This document shows positions 37,127-39,983 of a stretch of DNA of 39,983 nucleotides, piece after piece. The position numbers were made by a program, and so were the translations under genes. How positions within the stretch are numbered: the first letter of the stretch is position 1; each line of letters starts with the position of its first letter. A model generated the notes under the pieces. It saw nothing but the letters and a program-made list of their open reading frames with translations, did not search any database and had not been told where the DNA came from. Source of the DNA: a virus. The stretch spans positions 1 to 39,983 of IMG/VR virus record IMGVR_UViG_3300023202_000288; one strand, 5' to 3'.

Positions 37127-38127
37127 TAACCAAAAGCATTGTAAATACCACCATCCGTTTTGGGTGGGCCGGTACTACTGCCAGCATACAGAGAGGAAGC
37201 ATAAAAAGTTGGGAAAACAGAAGCGGATGCAGTGGCATTGAGGTATTCCACCATTTTGGTGACATACGCCCGGCCTACACCTGCTGCATTTTCTGCTACC
37301 AACGCTACCTGGTCAGTGCTGGCGGAAGTTTTTTGCACTGTGCCCTGGCCAGTAGCCATTTGGGTGTGCAGTTCCAACCCGCCTTCAGTCATGCGTAAGG
37401 GCAATTCCTGTACCGCTTCGGCCACGGTGAGGTGAACAATGGCTGGGCGTATGTATTTATCCACCAGGTATTGCTCTTCATTGGTGAAATTAGGGGAAGC
37501 CGATTTTAATTTTGATTTTAGTTCATCATAAAATTGCAGCCCAATTACGTCTTTGATGTGAAAATCCTCAATTCTCTGGAGTAAAGCTTTAACATTTTGA
37601 TAAAACCTACGGGAGTAGGCAATATTAAAATATTGTTGAAAACGATTGGCCGACTCAATAAACAAGTTGCGCTGGATGGTGTATGCGTCAGAATCGCGCC
37701 AATCGGTAAAGGTATCTTTGTTTTTCTCGAGGTATTTGAGCAAAGACTCTACAGCGGCAAAGCCTTTCCTGAAAAGATAGTTTTGTAGCTCCAATTTCTG
37801 GTAATGAAAAGCCGTTTTGTAGGTGTCTGTCTCCATGCGCTGGAGGCCGGAATCTGAAATGGTAAGCTCCAGAAAATCTACATTGTACCCAAGGCCCAGG
37901 TTGACGATAATCCGCTGGCAATGCGCCAGTAAATTCGCCGTAGGTTCATCATTGATGGGCGGGTTTTGGTAGGCTTGCACCAGGGCATCATATTGGGCCT
38001 GCCCTAAATTTTGGGCTACTTCCTTTTCTTCAACCACAAGAAAATCATCGCTAAAATTATTAAAATCAGTATCCCGGGCAATGTTGACAAATTGCCGGAT
38101 TTCATCAGTACTCGTAACCAGTGCCAT
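37126..38127 (-). CDS. DUF6712-like head-associated protein
   Basis: 333 aa, mostly helical. It starts MALVTSTDEIRQFVNIARDT, contains YLVDKYIRPAIVHLTVAEAV and PLRMTEGGLELHTQMATGQG. Proteins of this type (DUF6712 in my memory) lie next to portal in Bacteroidetes phages and may be neck/head-completion components. The C-terminus is Ser/Ala/Gly-rich. Directly downstream of portal with a 54-bp gap. Confidence 0.5.
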   Translation of the reverse strand: MALVTSTDEIRQFVNIARDTDFNNFSDDFLVVEEKEVAQNLGQAQYDALVQAYQNPPINDEPTANLLAHCQRIIVNLGLGYNVDFLELTISDSGLQRMETDTYKTAFHYQKLELQNYLFRKGFAAVESLLKYLEKNKDTFTDWRDSDAYTIQRNLFIESANRFQQYFNIAYSRRFYQNVKALLQRIEDFHIKDVIGLQFYDELKSKLKSASPNFTNEEQYLVDKYIRPAIVHLTVAEAVQELPLRMTEGGLELHTQMATGQGTVQKTSASTDQVALVAENAAGVGRAYVTKMVEYLNATASASVFPTFYASSLYAGSSTGPPKTDGGIYNAFG

Positions 38128-38181
38128 GCTATAAAATTTGTTTCAAATGATCACACCGAACAAATGCCATGCTACAAAGAT

Positions 38182-39504
38182 TTAACTTGACATTTGCTGC
38201 GGCTCTTTGGCCACATCAAGCGTAGCCTGATAATAGTTTTTGAACCAGAATTTTAGATTTGGATCCCATTTGTTGTAATCCCGGATAAGTGTGAACACCT
38301 CCAGTATGTCATCCTGGTGCGGCTTTGTGGTGAGCAGGTAGTTATTCCAGGCCACCCTTTTTTCGCTACCACCACTGGCGAGCTTTGCACCTGGGGTGAA
38401 ACCACGCAAGACCGGGTCAACGCCCAGGGCATACATGATGTGGGAATTGCCCTCCTGGCTGTCCTCAATGTAAATACCGTCTTTGATTTTGTTATCAATC
38501 GGGGTGATTTTCCAGCCTTCATAGTTCTTCTGGAGCGTAGGGTCAGAATGAAAACTTACCATGATGGCGTTTCCTGCCTTGTCGCTGCCGGTCATGAAAG
38601 AAGTGAAGCGGTCTAGCTCTTCTGTCATGATTTGCTTTTTTTTGTCGGTGGCAAAATCATCAAAGCCCGGGTACTTCCAGTTCCACCACCAGGTGCTTAC
38701 CTCAATGAGGTACTTTATGGTAATTTGGTTTTCAAACAGTGCCTTTTTGAATTTTGGGATTTCAGATACCACTTTGAGCCAACCACTTTCACGCACCGCA
38801 TGCCACTCTGCTTTAGGGTACAAGCTATTGCCGGGGCTTGGGTCGTCTACCGGATATATGTATTTGTAACGGTTTCGGGAACGCAGGAAAGCCACCGGGT
38901 CATCGTACGGATTGACCAAAGGCACATCGGTAGCGTACTTGCTGGTTTTGAGCGTATCGCCCAAATCCCAGTTGGCATTGATGACCACTGAGCGGATTAA
39001 ATCGGTTTCTTTTTCCCTTCGGTAACGGGTATACTCGGGGCGTTGGGATGCTACGCTTACGATTTTGCGGCGGTTTTTGGATAAAACGATTTCGGGAAAA
39101 ATGATTTTCCACCAGTAATACGCCTTACTCGCCTGCCGTACATATCGGCGGGTGGTACGGCTAGACATGAAAGCTTCTACTTCGGGAAATTTGGCAGGGT
39201 CTGCGGGAATAAGCACTTCGTTTTTGCCCTGATATTCAGCATAACCATAAGCCACACCCCCACCGTATAACGCTTCGGCTTTCCACGATAGGGTGGCGGG
39301 AATGATGGAGTTTTTTTCGGAATCCTCAATAATGTGTTGAGGTTCCCGGTTATCCGTTCCCCAGGGGTAAATATCCCCAATGGCTTTATGTTTGGAAGCC
39401 TGTAAAGCTGGTGTAGTGTGCCTCCCAGACGTGAAAACAAATGCCATATTTCTGCCTTTGTCAATGGCAACCGTTGCATCATCGTTTATTACAATATTAC
39501 TCAT
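38182..39504 (-). CDS. Portal protein
   Basis: 440 aa. Starts MSNIVINDDATVAIDKGRNM and has YGGGVAYGYAEYQGKNEVLI, a strand-rich wing. Helical core with ITIKYLIEVSTWWWNWKYPG and ELDRFTSFMTGSDKAGNAIM. The end contains LASGGSEKRVAWNNYLLTTK followed by PHQDDILEVF, the 'GG(S)-x-R-x-A-x-N ... P-x-x-D-x-I-L' stretch typical of Bacteroidetes portals. Length normal. The gene is preceded by a 102-aa protein and, across the window ends, by terL. Confidence 0.65.
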   Translation of the reverse strand: MSNIVINDDATVAIDKGRNMAFVFTSGRHTTPALQASKHKAIGDIYPWGTDNREPQHIIEDSEKNSIIPATLSWKAEALYGGGVAYGYAEYQGKNEVLIPADPAKFPEVEAFMSSRTTRRYVRQASKAYYWWKIIFPEIVLSKNRRKIVSVASQRPEYTRYRREKETDLIRSVVINANWDLGDTLKTSKYATDVPLVNPYDDPVAFLRSRNRYKYIYPVDDPSPGNSLYPKAEWHAVRESGWLKVVSEIPKFKKALFENQITIKYLIEVSTWWWNWKYPGFDDFATDKKKQIMTEELDRFTSFMTGSDKAGNAIMVSFHSDPTLQKNYEGWKITPIDNKIKDGIYIEDSQEGNSHIMYALGVDPVLRGFTPGAKLASGGSEKRVAWNNYLLTTKPHQDDILEVFTLIRDYNKWDPNLKFWFKNYYQATLDVAKEPQQMSS

Positions 39505-39812
39505 TAGTATACCACTTTAAAGCCGTTAAATTCAGTTATCAACCGTATATGAATTTTGCGAATATCGCCATTTGGCAAACGTATGTTGCGGGTTGCATTC
39601 TCGTAATGGTGCGGTGCTTTGGGGGGAACTATCCAGTTTTTACCCTTGCCGTTTCGCTGTTTTCCGCCTGATTTTTGGGATAAGGTGCAATTCTGATAGA
39701 TTTTAATTACCCCACCAGTTTTGCGTTGCATATCAGCCGTTACAAACGTTATATCAAAGGGTTTTCCCGTATGAATTTGGCGCAAACATTCCTGTAAACT
39801 TATGATTTCCAT
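39504..39812 (-). CDS. Small hypothetical protein before portal, 102 aa
   Basis: Basic protein starting MEIISLQECLRQIHTGKPFD, with a Lys/Gly-rich loop (SQKSGGKQRNGKGKNWIVPP) and strands at the end (RKIHIRLITEFNGFKVVY). Its stop overlaps the portal start (TAATG). Such small basic proteins are often found between terminase and portal in Bacteroidetes phages; the role is unknown. Confidence 0.6.
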   Translation of the reverse strand: MEIISLQECLRQIHTGKPFDITFVTADMQRKTGGVIKIYQNCTLSQKSGGKQRNGKGKNWIVPPKAPHHYENATRNIRLPNGDIRKIHIRLITEFNGFKVVY

Positions 39813-39983
39813 AACGGAAGAAAATAAGCCTTAGAAAGAAAGCAAAGGACAACGTAAACGTTAAATGAAGGTGGTTTTTTTCAAAAATTTACTGCAATAT
39901 TTTTTTTGTTAAATACCTGACTTTCAATTTTTTAACTTTAAAAACATATTATAAAAAATTTTCTCACCTGTAAGCCCCCTGCC
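39813..39983. other. Non-coding right end
   Basis: 171 bp without a gene. It holds an AACGT-AA-ACGTT palindrome (39851-39862), possibly an operator, and a strongly A/T-rich tract (about 39890-39962). The last bases CCCCTGC pair with GCAGGGG at 50-56 if the ends are joined. Confidence 0.4.

Noticed and set aside
1-39983. Direct repeats at the ends, att duplications, CRISPR arrays, tRNAs, reverse transcriptase/diversity-generating element
   Set aside because: None was seen by reading. The first and last bases do not repeat each other, no array-like spacing of repeats exists, and no RT motif was found.

Overview
The window looks like the genome, or nearly the whole genome, of a temperate tailed phage (siphovirus-like, Caudoviricetes) of a Bacteroidota host, most likely in the Cytophagia/Sphingobacteriia range. 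Reasons for the host call: SprB-type repeats, a DUF4468-type secreted protein, a tyrosine recombinase without the first catalytic Arg (as in Bacteroidetes integrases), almost no Shine-Dalgarno sequences, and promoter-like sequences of the Bacteroidetes type (TTTG near -33, TAnnTTTG near -7). No host chromosomal gene, tRNA, rRNA or CRISPR array was seen.

Layout: nearly everything is on the minus strand and is read from high to low coordinate. The lysogeny switch is at 22.3-23.1 kb: a plus-strand CI-like HTH repressor faces a minus-strand operon that begins with a ribbon-helix-helix protein. A plus-strand integrase (23.3-24.4 kb) follows the repressor. The minus-strand early operon (22.5 to 17.1 kb) encodes small proteins: an HNH endonuclease, two Cys-rich zinc-type proteins, a four-TM protein with a C-terminal HTH, a 63-aa Cro-like regulator flanked by two matching promoter/operator units, and many unknowns. 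A gene-poor, hairpin-rich stretch (21.18-21.88 kb) interrupts it. After a terminator at 17.1 kb the late region starts: small unknowns (16.9-15.3 kb), head-associated genes (15.2-10.5 kb), prohead protease with nested scaffold, major capsid protein and a putative tail tube (10.5-7.1 kb). Next comes an island of non-structural genes (6.9-2.5 kb): a ParB-like protein coupled to a TAGT-like glycosyltransferase, a tandem SymE-fold protein and a lone RarA C-terminal domain. Terminase small and large subunits follow (2.4-0.1 kb).

The right part (39.8 down to 24.5 kb), also minus, holds portal, a DUF6712-like head protein, a lysis cassette (TM coiled-coil protein, holin candidate, signal-peptide CHAP-type endolysin, unimolecular-spanin candidate), tail genes, a SprB-repeat tail fibre/adhesin, an HK97-gp10-like protein, the tape measure, a DUF1353 protein, and a DUF4468 secreted protein as a probable moron next to a strong bidirectional terminator that faces the integrase.

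Structural genes lie on both sides of the integrase, and joining the two ends places terminase directly before portal. The sequence therefore reads best as a circularly permuted free phage genome and not as an integrated prophage. The parts most worth attention are the ParB-glycosyltransferase pair, the membrane-HTH fusion, the twin-operator circuit, the lone RarA domain, the u-spanin with VQK repeats, and the absence of any recognisable replication gene.
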